Of a stretch of DNA of 27,653 bases, positions 1 through 8,200 are shown in pieces. Position 1 is the first letter of the stretch, and each line of letters opens with the position of its first letter. The position numbers and the translations under genes were made by a program. Under the pieces are notes generated by a model. That model was not told the origin of the DNA, did not search any database, and worked only from the letters and a program-made list of their open reading frames with translations. The stretch comes from CAYJAZ01 sp964371865 (GTDB lineage: Bacteria; Desulfobacterota; Desulfovibrionia; Desulfovibrionales; Desulfovibrionaceae). The stretch is taken from positions 1 to 27,653 of the forward strand of contig CAYJOR010000033.1 of assembly GCA_964371865.1 (NCBI GenBank), given 5' to 3'.

Positions 1-355
1 TTTCAGCATAAGCACCTGAAATAAGAGCTATTGTCAATACTGCAAACATACATTGAAATACCATAAATAGTAGATGCGGTATGTTATCAACAGGGCCACC
101 CTCAATTCCTACACCATTAAGCATAGAAAGTGAGAAATCACCGATGAGTCCGTAGTGATCAGGTCCAAATGCTAAGGAATAACCGCAAATAACCCATAGC
201 ACAGGAATAATTCCCATCAAAATATAACTGTGCATTGTGGTTGATAAAATATTCTTCGCTCTTACTAAACCACCGTAAAATAGTGCAAGAGCCGGTGTCA
301 TTACCATTACCATAGCCGCGCAAATCAACATAAATCCAATGTCTGCGTAATTCAT
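1..355 (-). CDS. amt: Ammonium transporter Amt, N-terminal part (cut by window edge)
   Basis: Inner-membrane Amt/MEP/Rh-family ammonium channel; only the first 118 codons are in the window. The translation begins MNYADIGFMLICAAMVMVM and continues through a TPALALFYGGLVR stretch, the typical Amt helix 1 and following loop, then two more hydrophobic segments. The ATG at 353-355 has an AGGATGG ribosome site just upstream. No signal peptide is evident; the first helix is the N-terminal one. It is transcribed away from the sigma-54 activator, and a textbook -24/-12 promoter lies 44 bases upstream, so expression is expected under nitrogen limitation. A reading frame at 159-389 on the same strand is an out-of-frame shadow. 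The family call is firm; the C-terminus and any glnK partner lie outside. Confidence 0.93.
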   Translation of the reverse strand, partial: MNYADIGFMLICAAMVMVMTPALALFYGGLVRAKNILSTTMHSYILMGIIPVLWVICGYSLAFGPDHYGLIGDFSLSMLNGVGIEGGPVDNIPHLLFMVFQCMFAVLTIALISGAYAE

Positions 356-398
356 AATTAAACCATCCTAAAAAAATTTGTAATTTCATTTTCTCTAA

Positions 399-414
399 AG
401 CAATCTGCGTGCCA
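399..414 (-). promoter_or_regulatory. Sigma-54 (-24/-12) promoter of amt
   Basis: On the minus strand the sequence is TGGCACGCAGATTGCT, matching the consensus TGGCAC-N5-TTGCW at every fixed position. Transcription should begin near 388-389, giving an untranslated leader of about 33 bases before the amt start. The inverted CTAC/GTAG elements at 457-470 and 482-495 sit about 75 and 100 bases upstream of the predicted start, a usual distance for an enhancer-binding activator. Confidence 0.9.
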
Positions 415-456
415 AAAAAAATAAATACTAATTAAATTAGATAATTAAATATATTT

Positions 457-470
457 TTACAAAATTGTAA
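457..470. promoter_or_regulatory. Putative activator site, TTAC-N6-GTAA variant
   Basis: TTACAAAATTGTAA is an inverted repeat with the same six-base spacing as the CTAC-N6-GTAG sites nearby, one substitution per half-site and the same AAAATT core as the site at 482-495. The two are 25 bases apart start to start. It is proposed as an upstream activator sequence for the sigma-54 activator encoded at 698-2305; the assignment to that protein is inference. Confidence 0.55.
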
Positions 471-481
471 TCATACATATT

Positions 482-495
482 CTACAAAATTGTAG
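482..495. promoter_or_regulatory. Putative activator site CTAC-N6-GTAG (amt side)
   Basis: CTACAAAATTGTAG is an exact copy of the CTAC-N6-GTAG motif. It is about 100 bases upstream of the predicted amt transcription start, as expected for an enhancer site of a NifA/NtrC-class activator. Identical half-sites recur upstream of glnN. Confidence 0.65.
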
Positions 496-593
496 TTAAA
501 TTTTAAAAATATTTAACTTTTATTTCACAAAAATTTTATTTTACAACTATATCTTGCTGAAATAATTAACTTATTAATTATTCAAATTAAAAT

Positions 594-607
594 ATACCTA
601 AATGTAG
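594..607. promoter_or_regulatory. Degenerate activator site ATAC-N6-GTAG before the regulator gene
   Basis: ATACCTAAATGTAG has one mismatch to CTAC-N6-GTAG and ends seven bases before the proposed -35 box of the regulator gene. If bound, it could autoregulate that gene or add to the amt enhancer. A further lone GTAG half-site overlaps the proposed -10 box at 635-638. Confidence 0.35.
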
Positions 608-613
608 AAAATC

Positions 614-641
614 TTGACTTTCCTGATAATCCATGTAGAAT
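614..641 (+). promoter_or_regulatory. Putative sigma-70 promoter of the sigma-54 activator gene
   Basis: TTGACT (614-619) and TAGAAT (636-641), each one mismatch from consensus, are separated by 16 bases. Transcription would start near 648, about 50 bases before the ATG at 698. Confidence 0.55.
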
Positions 642-697
642 AAAGTTGGTTTTGAAATATGTTTTATTGAAATTTCAAGAGGTTATAAAAAGTTTAT

Positions 698-2305
698 ATG
701 CAATTAGGCGTAGAAAAAAAAGCTACCAAAAAAGAAAGTTTTGAGTTTTCTCAGCAACCTTCTGATTTGGTACAACTTGTTCAAGTATTAGACGCGTTAC
801 AAAAAAAGCAAATCACGCTTGATGATGCTTTTGAAGTTATCGCTTCTATTACGGACGCCGAACGTGTTCTTCTTGTTATGCTTTCGCCAATTGATGGTGA
901 TTTGTATATAGAAGCCGCGTCCGGACTATCGCCAGAGCAAAAACAACAAGGGCATTATGTTATCGGTGAGGGTATTGTAGGGAAGGTTATTCAAAGTGGT
1001 GAGGCAATGTTTGTTCACGACGTAATGAGTAACCCGCTGTTTTTAAACAGAACTCTATCTCGCCAAGAAAAGGAGAAAATATCCTTTCTTTGCGTCCCCA
1101 TCAAATATAATGAACAAGTTATTGGAGCTTTGGGAATTGATAGACCTACTGCAAAAGTCGTTGACCCTACACATGAAGAGCGGATGCTTTCAGTTATAGC
1201 ATCGTCATTTGTACCCTATATTAAGGTGCAACATGATTCCTTTGTGCGTCCTCATGAGGATCAAGTACGTATCCCTAAACTGAAGTATGTAGGAATGCGA
1301 AATCTTGTAGGAAACTCCGAGGCAATGCAACTTGTCTATAAAAGGGTGGAACAGTCAGCACCAAGCAGTACAACAGTTATGCTAAGAGGCGAAAGCGGAA
1401 CAGGAAAAGAGCTTGTAGCCAGAGCTTTACACGATAGCAGCCCGCGAAAAGGTAAAGCTTTTATCACTTTAAACTGTGCCGCACTTCCGGAAAGCCTTGT
1501 TGAAAGCGAACTATTTGGTCATGAAAAAGGCGCTTTTACAGGTGCTCTTCAAGCCAGAAAAGGCCGCTTTGAAATGGCAGATGGCGGAACACTCTTCTTG
1601 GATGAAGTAGGCGAACTCACACAAGCAACACAGGCAAGACTCCTTAGAGTTTTGCAAGAACGCTCTTTTGAAAGAGTGGGAAGCGTGGAAAGTCGTCATG
1701 TAGATGTGCGTATCATCACAGCTACAAATAGACCCCTAGAAGATATGGTTGAAGAAGGAACTTTCAGAAAAGACTTATACTATAGATTAAATGTATTCTC
1801 TATCGACCTTCCAAAACTTGCGGATAGACAAAGCGATATTCTTCTTCTTGCTGAACACTTTCTTGAGTATTACGCTAAAGCAAACAGCAAAGAAAAGCCA
1901 AAATGTTCTTTAGCAGCAGCAGAAATGCTTCAAAGGTATTCTTGGCCGGGAAATGTGCGTGAATTAGAAAACGTTATCGAAAGAGCAATCCTGCTCATTG
2001 GCGATGGACAATATATTCTTCCGCAACATTTACCACTGCAACTTCATAGCATGACTTGCCCCGAAGGTAGAGTTCTACCAAAAGGTAATATTAGCATGAA
2101 TTTTGTACTTGGTACTCTACCAGAGCGGATTGAAGAACTAGAAAGAACTTCAATTATTGAGGCTCTCACACAGTATCATGGGCACATGGGCGCTGCCGCA
2201 TCACACTTAGGGCTCACTGAAAGAGTAATGGGACAGAGAATGAAGAAGTATTCAATAAACTACAAAGAATTTCGGAAAAGTGAAATTTCTCTTATACATT
2301 CATAA
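698..2305 (+). CDS. NifA-like sigma-54-dependent transcriptional activator (GAF-AAA+-Fis)
   Basis: 535-residue enhancer-binding protein that activates RNA polymerase carrying sigma-54. Residues about 35-175 form a GAF sensory domain. Residues about 205-440 are the AAA+ domain, with Walker A GESGTGKE at 231-238, the sigma-54 contact loop GAFTGA at 278-283 and a Walker B LFLDEVGEL stretch. The C-terminal 45 residues are a Fis-type helix-turn-helix (IIEALTQYHGHMGAAASHLG). The layout is that of NifA rather than NtrC, since there is no phospho-acceptor receiver domain. The ribosome site is weak (AGAGG about 15 bases upstream), but an in-frame TAA at 686-688 excludes a longer start. Placed between amt and glnN, both with sigma-54 promoters, it is probably their nitrogen-responsive activator. 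No nif gene is in view, so the name nifA is not justified. Confidence 0.92.
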   Translation: MQLGVEKKATKKESFEFSQQPSDLVQLVQVLDALQKKQITLDDAFEVIASITDAERVLLVMLSPIDGDLYIEAASGLSPEQKQQGHYVIGEGIVGKVIQSGEAMFVHDVMSNPLFLNRTLSRQEKEKISFLCVPIKYNEQVIGALGIDRPTAKVVDPTHEERMLSVIASSFVPYIKVQHDSFVRPHEDQVRIPKLKYVGMRNLVGNSEAMQLVYKRVEQSAPSSTTVMLRGESGTGKELVARALHDSSPRKGKAFITLNCAALPESLVESELFGHEKGAFTGALQARKGRFEMADGGTLFLDEVGELTQATQARLLRVLQERSFERVGSVESRHVDVRIITATNRPLEDMVEEGTFRKDLYYRLNVFSIDLPKLADRQSDILLLAEHFLEYYAKANSKEKPKCSLAAAEMLQRYSWPGNVRELENVIERAILLIGDGQYILPQHLPLQLHSMTCPEGRVLPKGNISMNFVLGTLPERIEELERTSIIEALTQYHGHMGAAASHLGLTERVMGQRMKKYSINYKEFRKSEISLIHS

Positions 2306-2308
2306 AAA

Positions 2309-2322
2309 CTACTAAATCGTAG
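2309..2322. promoter_or_regulatory. Putative activator site CTAC-N6-GTAG (glnN distal)
   Basis: CTACTAAATCGTAG begins four bases after the activator gene's stop codon, about 200 bases upstream of the predicted glnN transcription start. It is an exact half-site match to 482-495 and 2401-2414 with a different core, suggesting the half-sites are the conserved part. Confidence 0.6.
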
Positions 2323-2400
2323 ATTTACATATAACATAGAGAAATTACACGTAATTTATTAGAAAAAATCAATTATTTTTTCCTTAATGTAAAGATCAAT

Positions 2401-2414
2401 CTACCAAAAAGTAG
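2401..2414. promoter_or_regulatory. Putative activator site CTAC-N6-GTAG (glnN proximal)
   Basis: CTACCAAAAAGTAG is the third exact copy of the motif, about 108 bases upstream of the predicted glnN transcription start and 92 bases from the distal copy. Position and pairing fit an enhancer for the sigma-54 promoter at 2490. Confidence 0.65.
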
Positions 2415-2489
2415 AAAATCTCTTTAAATTATAAGAAAAACCTAAACAGATTTTTAGTATTATATTGATTTTATAGGATAATTTGTTAT

Positions 2490-2505
2490 TGGCACACTTA
2501 GTGCT
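2490..2505 (+). promoter_or_regulatory. Sigma-54 (-24/-12) promoter of glnN
   Basis: TGGCACACTTAGTGCT has the invariant GG and GC dinucleotides at correct spacing; the only departure from TGGCAC-N5-TTGCW is G for the first T of the -12 box. Transcription should start near 2516, giving a leader of about 56 bases. Confidence 0.82.
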
Positions 2506-2518
2506 TTATAGCAAAAAG

Positions 2519-2533
2519 AGCACTTCTTGTGCT
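2519..2533 (+). promoter_or_regulatory. Small hairpin at the 5' end of the glnN transcript
   Basis: AGCACTTCTTGTGCT is a perfect 5-bp stem with a 5-base loop, starting within a few bases of the predicted transcription start. It may stabilise the mRNA 5' end; it is too small to assign any riboswitch family. Confidence 0.35.
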
Positions 2534-2571
2534 GAACAACATAAAAAGTTTTTTATTACAAAGGATAAGAT

Positions 2572-4761
2572 ATGAGTTCAATCAGAAATAAGGCGATTAT
2601 GGAAGCGAGCATGATGGATGAAACAGTAACATCTGTTTTAACACCACTTGAACCGCAATTTAATATTGAAGCTCTCTATGGTAAAGACGTGTTCAACTTG
2701 AATGCTATGCGTCAACGTTTACCACAAGACGTGTATAAAGCAATGGATAACGTAATCAATAGAGGCGAACGCCTTACTGAAGAAGTAGCAAATGTTGTTG
2801 CAAATGCTATGAAAGATTGGGCAGTTGAACACGGCGCAACTCACTATGCTCACTGGTTCCAACCAATGAGCGGTGTAACAGCTGAAAAACACGATGCCTT
2901 CTTTGTTCCTACTGCTGATGGGCACCTTATCAATAAATTCTCCGGTAAAATGCTTATTTGTGGCGAACCAGATGCGTCTTCATTTCCATCTGGCGGCATC
3001 CGTTCAACATTTGAAGCTCGTGGTTACACAGCTTGGGATCCTACAGTTCCTGCATTTTTACTTCCTGGTAAATATGGCCATACTCTTCATATTCCAACAG
3101 TTTTCTATTCATATACCGGTGAAGCATTAGACAGAAAAATTCCTCTTCTTCGTTCAATCGACGCTATTTCAAAAAGCGCAGTAAGAGTTTTACGTCTATT
3201 TGGTGACGATAAAGTAACTTACGTTCGCCCAATGGCCGGTGTAGAACAAGAATATTTCTTAGTAGATTCTCGTCTTGCTGCTCTTCGTCCTGACATCTTA
3301 TTAACAGGTCGTACACTTTTAGGTGCACCATCTGCTAAAGGTCAAGAAATGGAAGATCACTACTTTGGTGCAACTCCTAAACGTGTTATGGCTTTCATGC
3401 AAGACCTTGAAACTCGCTTAATTGCGCTTGCTATTCCGGTTCACACACGTCACAACGAAGTAGCTCCAGCTCAGTTTGAACTTGCTCCTTTATACGAAGA
3501 AGCAAACTTAGCGACTGACCACAACATGCTTATCATGAATATATTAAAATCAACAGCAACTGAACATGGTTTCGTATGTTTATTACACGAAAAACCATTT
3601 GCTGGCGTAAACGGTAGTGGCAAGCATAACAACTGGTCGCTTGCTGACTCCGAAGGCAATAACCTTATCGATCCAGGCGATACTCCATTACAAAATGCTC
3701 GCTTCTTAGTGTTCCTTGCAGCTCTTATCAAAGCGGTTCATGAACACTCAGATGTTTTACGCCTTGGTACAGCAGGTGCTGGTAACGATCACCGTCTTGG
3801 CGCAAACGAAGCTCCTCCGGCTATCACATCAATCTACCTTGGTGATTTGCTTACTGAAGTTCTTGAAACTATCATTGCAGGTGGCGATTCACTTTCAGCA
3901 ACAACAAAAGGTATTGAAATCGGCGTATCATCACTTCCTGTTCTCCCACGTGACTTATCTGACAGAAACAGAACAAGCCCGTTTGCATTTACAGGTAATA
4001 AATTTGAATTTAGAGCAGTTGGCTCATCACAATCAGTATCTCCAATCAACTTTGCACTCAACAGCATTGTTGCTTGCGCTCTTGACGATATTGCTGATGA
4101 AATTGAAGCTATCATGAACACAGGAAAAACAATTCAAGAAGCTCTTCAAGTAATTCTTCCTAAAGTATTCCGTGAACATATGGCTGTTGTATTCAATGGT
4201 AACGGTTATTCTAAAGAATGGCATAAAGAAGCGGAAGAACGCGGTCTTCTTAACCTTGAAAACACTGTTGTTGGTCTAAAACGTTTTACTGATCCAAGCG
4301 TAATTGAAATTTTCAAACGTGCTAACGTATTTACTGAAAAAGAAATTTATGCTCGTCAAGAAATCTTCTTAGAAGCTTATGCAAAAACTATTACAATTGA
4401 AGGACAAGTAACTCTTTCAATGGTAAAAGAGCGTATTATTCCTGTAGTACAACGTGCTCAAATTCAAGCTGCGAAACTTGTAAAATCAACTGCTGACTTA
4501 CTTGGTGATGCTATCATCGAACAAAAAGCTTTCATGTTTATCCGTGAAAATCACATTAATCTTTGTGAAAGCATTGATAAACTTACTGCGGCTCTTGCTA
4601 ACATTCCTCACGGTGAAGTTATGGAATATGCTGAGTATGCACTTGAACAAATTATCCCTGCAATGAATGCTTGCAGAAAATACTCTGATGCACTTGAACA
4701 AGTTATTGACGATAGTGAGTGGACTTTACCTAAGTACCACGAACTCCTCTGGATTCACTAG
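2572..4761 (+). CDS. glnN: Glutamine synthetase type III
   Basis: Cytoplasmic ATP-dependent ligase making glutamine from glutamate and ammonia. At 729 residues it has the usual GSIII length, well above the approximately 450-470 of GSI. Visible family signatures include the metal/glutamate-binding GVEQEYFLVD near residue 223, NGSGKHNNWSLAD near residue 346 and AGAGNDHRLGANEAPPAI near residue 402. The ATG at 2572 is preceded by AAAGGAT at good spacing. A second in-frame ATG nine codons in is possible but less well placed. It stands alone behind a sigma-54 promoter with two proposed activator sites. Together with gltB downstream it would form the GS-GOGAT ammonium assimilation route. The window shows no GSI, but the rest of the genome is unseen. 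Confidence 0.96.
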   Translation: MSSIRNKAIMEASMMDETVTSVLTPLEPQFNIEALYGKDVFNLNAMRQRLPQDVYKAMDNVINRGERLTEEVANVVANAMKDWAVEHGATHYAHWFQPMSGVTAEKHDAFFVPTADGHLINKFSGKMLICGEPDASSFPSGGIRSTFEARGYTAWDPTVPAFLLPGKYGHTLHIPTVFYSYTGEALDRKIPLLRSIDAISKSAVRVLRLFGDDKVTYVRPMAGVEQEYFLVDSRLAALRPDILLTGRTLLGAPSAKGQEMEDHYFGATPKRVMAFMQDLETRLIALAIPVHTRHNEVAPAQFELAPLYEEANLATDHNMLIMNILKSTATEHGFVCLLHEKPFAGVNGSGKHNNWSLADSEGNNLIDPGDTPLQNARFLVFLAALIKAVHEHSDVLRLGTAGAGNDHRLGANEAPPAITSIYLGDLLTEVLETIIAGGDSLSATTKGIEIGVSSLPVLPRDLSDRNRTSPFAFTGNKFEFRAVGSSQSVSPINFALNSIVACALDDIADEIEAIMNTGKTIQEALQVILPKVFREHMAVVFNGNGYSKEWHKEAEERGLLNLENTVVGLKRFTDPSVIEIFKRANVFTEKEIYARQEIFLEAYAKTITIEGQVTLSMVKERIIPVVQRAQIQAAKLVKSTADLLGDAIIEQKAFMFIRENHINLCESIDKLTAALANIPHGEVMEYAEYALEQIIPAMNACRKYSDALEQVIDDSEWTLPKYHELLWIH

Positions 4762-4782
4762 AAAAATTTAGGATTTAGGATT

Positions 4783-5240
4783 CTTGAGAGAGGGAAACCA
4801 TGCTTTTTTGAAAAAAGACAAGGTTTCCCCCTTTCAAGCTCTCCCCCTTCCTTCCAAAAAATTTTTTAATTCTCATCGCACAAGACTTATTGTTATATAT
4901 AAAGTTATGAGTGGCGATGAAGAGTCAGAATTTCAAAATAATTTTTTTGAGTGTTTTTGTATTGAGGGAGAAGGTATCTCTTATAATATTTTTAATTTTA
5001 TAGTCATAAAGAAAGTTTCATGAGAATGTGAACCTTCCTTAAGTCAGCTAAAATAAAAATTTTCCTCTAATAGGCTTCTTAGAACTTATCAACCTAATAA
5101 ATTTCAGCTCATCGCCGTTCAATAGTTCGATATTAAGCATTGAAAAGTGTGCGATGAAATTAAAAGTTTTGTAAGGAAGAGAGAGAGCTCGAGAGGGGGA
5201 AACTTAAACTTTTTCAAAAGTTTTGGTTTCCCCCTCTCGA
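4783..5240. repeat. Composite inverted-repeat element (two facing hairpin repeats, MITE-like)
   Basis: The whole glnN-gltB gap is built from two related units facing each other. The left unit (4783 to about 4920) starts with hairpin CTTGAGAGAGGGAAACC / GGTTTCCCCCTTTCAAG (4783-4799 with 4822-4838). The right unit (about 5105-5240), read on the minus strand, starts with a hairpin whose 15-bp arms TCGAGAGGGGGAAAC / GTTTCCCCCTCTCGA (5189-5203 with 5226-5240) are perfect. Inside both, the same order follows: AGCTCTC, CTTCCTT, an A/T tract, TCATCGCACA and later GGCGATGA. The units are diverged but clearly alignable over about 130 bases. The central 4930-5095 is unique and A/T rich. No transposase or clear target duplication is seen. 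The hairpins could also terminate glnN transcription. A fragment of the same family lies at 24804-24839. Confidence 0.8.
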
Positions 5241-5273
5241 ACCCTGACCAAATCTTCTGAAAAAAGGAATTAT

Positions 5274-8200
5274 ATGCAGTCACTTTATAACTCTCGAGAT
5301 GAACACGACGCTTGCGGTGTTGGGTTCATAGGTAATTTGGATAATGAAGCGCAACATCAGATTGTTAAACATGCGCTAACAGCAATGTCACACCTCACCC
5401 ATAGGGGCGGATGTGAAGATGATGAAAAAATGTCAGATGGTTCAGGTATTTTGATGCCGATTCCACACGCATTTTTTGCAAAAGATTTTCCTGAAATTCT
5501 AGATGAAAACTCAGCATGGGGTTTAGGAGCTTTCTTCTTGCCGATTGATGTATTTCTACAAGAATCTCTTTTGGACATCATTAATACAACAGCTGAAAAA
5601 CTTTCATTCACAATTTCCGGTATAAGAGAAGTTCCGACTGATATTACAATTCTTTCTAGACAAGTACTTTCAAGCTTGCCGGAATTTAAACATATTTTAT
5701 TTGTTTGCAAAGAAAAAGTAGAATCAAAAGAAGACCTTGAAAGAAAACTTTATGTACTCCGTAAACAAATTGAGTTTGCAGCATTTGACTTTTTAACAAA
5801 ACAATCTAAAGAGTTAAATCTTTTCCATATTTGCAGTCTTTCAACAAATAGCGTGGTTTATAAAGGTATTTTACCCGGTAAAAATCTTGGTTCATTTTAC
5901 ACAGATTTGTCAGACGAAAATTTTGCTGTAAGTTTTGCAATTTTCCACGAAAGATTTAGTACAAACACAAAACCATCATGGCACTTATGTCAACCATTTA
6001 GACATGTTGCACATAACGGTGAAATCAATACAATCCGTGGAAACAAAACACAAATGTCTATTAGAGAAACAGGTTTAAAATCTGATAAACTAGACCTTGC
6101 GAAAGTTCTTCCTTGTATCGAACCGACTTCAAGCGATTCAGGCTCATTCGATAACGTGTTTGAATTATTAGTACATGGTGGGTATGATATCAACCATGCA
6201 ATGATGACAATGATTCCAGAACCAATTTCTGAGGTTTTCTGCGGTGATAAAGAAAAAAATAGTTTCTATACATACCATATGCCTCTCATGGAACCATGGG
6301 ACGGCCCTACAACAATGGTGTTCACCGATGGGCATAGCAAAATAGGTGCAAGCCTAGACAGAAATGGACTTAGACCTTGCCGCTATTCTGTAACTAATGA
6401 TAATATTATAATTTTATCTTCAGAAGTAGGTGTTCTTGACCTCTTTGAAGGAAGTTACGTTGAACACGGGCAATTAGCTCCTCGCTCATTAATGATGGTG
6501 GATTTTGAAAAAGGTAAAATTCTTTTCGATAAAGAAATCAAAGATCCTATTTTGAAAGAATATGATTATTCTAAGGCATTAGAAAATAAGAAAATTACTA
6601 TTTCAAATGAAAAAGATTTCCACGTATCCGAAGTGACACAAGCTAAATCTGAATGGTTTGATTTATTCTGTTTTTGCGAAAAAACAAGTGAATCAACAAT
6701 AGTGTCAATGGTTAACGCACAGGAAGAACCGGTGGGTGCAATGGGACTTGATACCCCTTGGGCTGTTTTAAGTCATAAACCACACTCATTATTCAACTAT
6801 TTTAAACAGCTTTTCGCTCAAGTAACAAATCCATCTATTGATTCGATTCGTGAAAAATTATCAATGTCTTTAGCGACTGTGCTAGGTGGTAAAGCAAATT
6901 TATTTCAAAATCCTAAAAACTTAGATAAATATATTTATCTCGATCATCCATTTCTTCATTCAAAAGCAATGAAAGAAATTGAAGAGAACTCATCAATTCC
7001 ATCTATAAGATTAAGTATAAGCATACCTTTTAATTCTGATTTTTCTACTTTTGAGGCAAAACTCGAACGCCTCTGCGAAGAAGCAGAAAAAGCTGTAACT
7101 ATCGGAACACGTATACTTATTTTATCTGATAAAGATGCGTCATGTGATACCATGCCAATGCCTTCCCTATTAGCGGTGGCGGCAGTACATCAAGATTTAA
7201 TCCGCAAAAAGTTACGTCATCAGTGCGATATTATTATAGAAACCGGTCAAGCTTATGAAGTAATGCATATGGCATTATTGCTCTCATTTGGTGCAAATGC
7301 AATTTATCCATTTGGCGCGTATAGTGCAATTAACCAATATGTTCAAATGAATAAAGTAAACTCTGACTTTGATTATGAAATTGCCCTTAAACGTTACTAC
7401 TATTCACTTGAAAAAGGCTTGCTAAAAGTATTCGGAAGACTTGGAATTTCAACACTTTCTTCATTTGCAGGCGCACAATGTTTTGAAGTGCTTGGTATAC
7501 ATTCATCAGTAATTGATAGTTATTTTACAGGTACTTACTCACGCATTGGAGGTATTCAGCTTGAAGATATTTATAAAGAGTGTCAAGCTCGTTATGCGTA
7601 TTGTGTTGAAAAAACAGGTGATGCACTAAAAGCTGATAAACGTCTATGGTCAAAAACAGTGCGTTCAGGACTTCGTGAAGCAGTTGTATCAGGTGACTAT
7701 AAAAGTTACGAAAGTTATGAAAATGAACTACTTGCAGCATCACGAGGCGTAACACTTCGTTCTGTATGGAAATATAAAGCAAGCCCATCAATTTCTATAG
7801 ATAGTGTAGAACCTATTGAAAATATTTACAAAAGATTTGTAAGTGCAGCAATGTCTCTAGGTGCATTGAGTAAAGAATCTCATGAATGTATTGCAGAAGG
7901 ATTTAATAATCTTGGTTTGATGTCAAACTGCGGCGAAGGAGGAGAAGAAGTTGCACGTACTCTAAGCCGTGGAACTAACAAAGATATTTGCTCAAGAGTG
8001 CGTCAAATTGCTTCCGGCAGATTTGGTGTAACTGCTGAATACCTTGCGGCTGGCGATGAAGTTCAAATCAAACTTGCTCAAGGAGCAAAACCAGGTGAAG
8101 GTGGGCAATTACCAGGGCATAAAGTGACTGAATATATTGCAAAAGTTCGCCACACTCAACCAGGAGTATCATTGATATCTCCTCCTCCTCATCATGATAT

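Noticed and set aside
159..389. 76-codon minus-strand frame
   Set aside because: Out-of-frame overlap with the amt start; the amt frame beginning at 355 has the family motifs and the ribosome site.
698..2305. Naming the activator nifA
   Set aside because: The domain layout is NifA-like, but no nitrogenase gene is in the window and the neighbours are ammonium transport and glutamine synthesis.
2345..2354. TTACACGTAA palindrome as another activator site
   Set aside because: The half-sites are separated by two bases instead of six, so it does not fit the motif.
4784..5023. 79-codon plus-strand frame after glnN
   Set aside because: It runs through the hairpin and inverted-repeat unit, has no ribosome site or family resemblance, and its composition follows the repeat rather than a protein.
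5223..5273. N-terminal extension of GltB from a GTG at 5223
   Set aside because: It lies within the hairpin arm, has no ribosome site, and the family begins a few residues before the catalytic cysteine.
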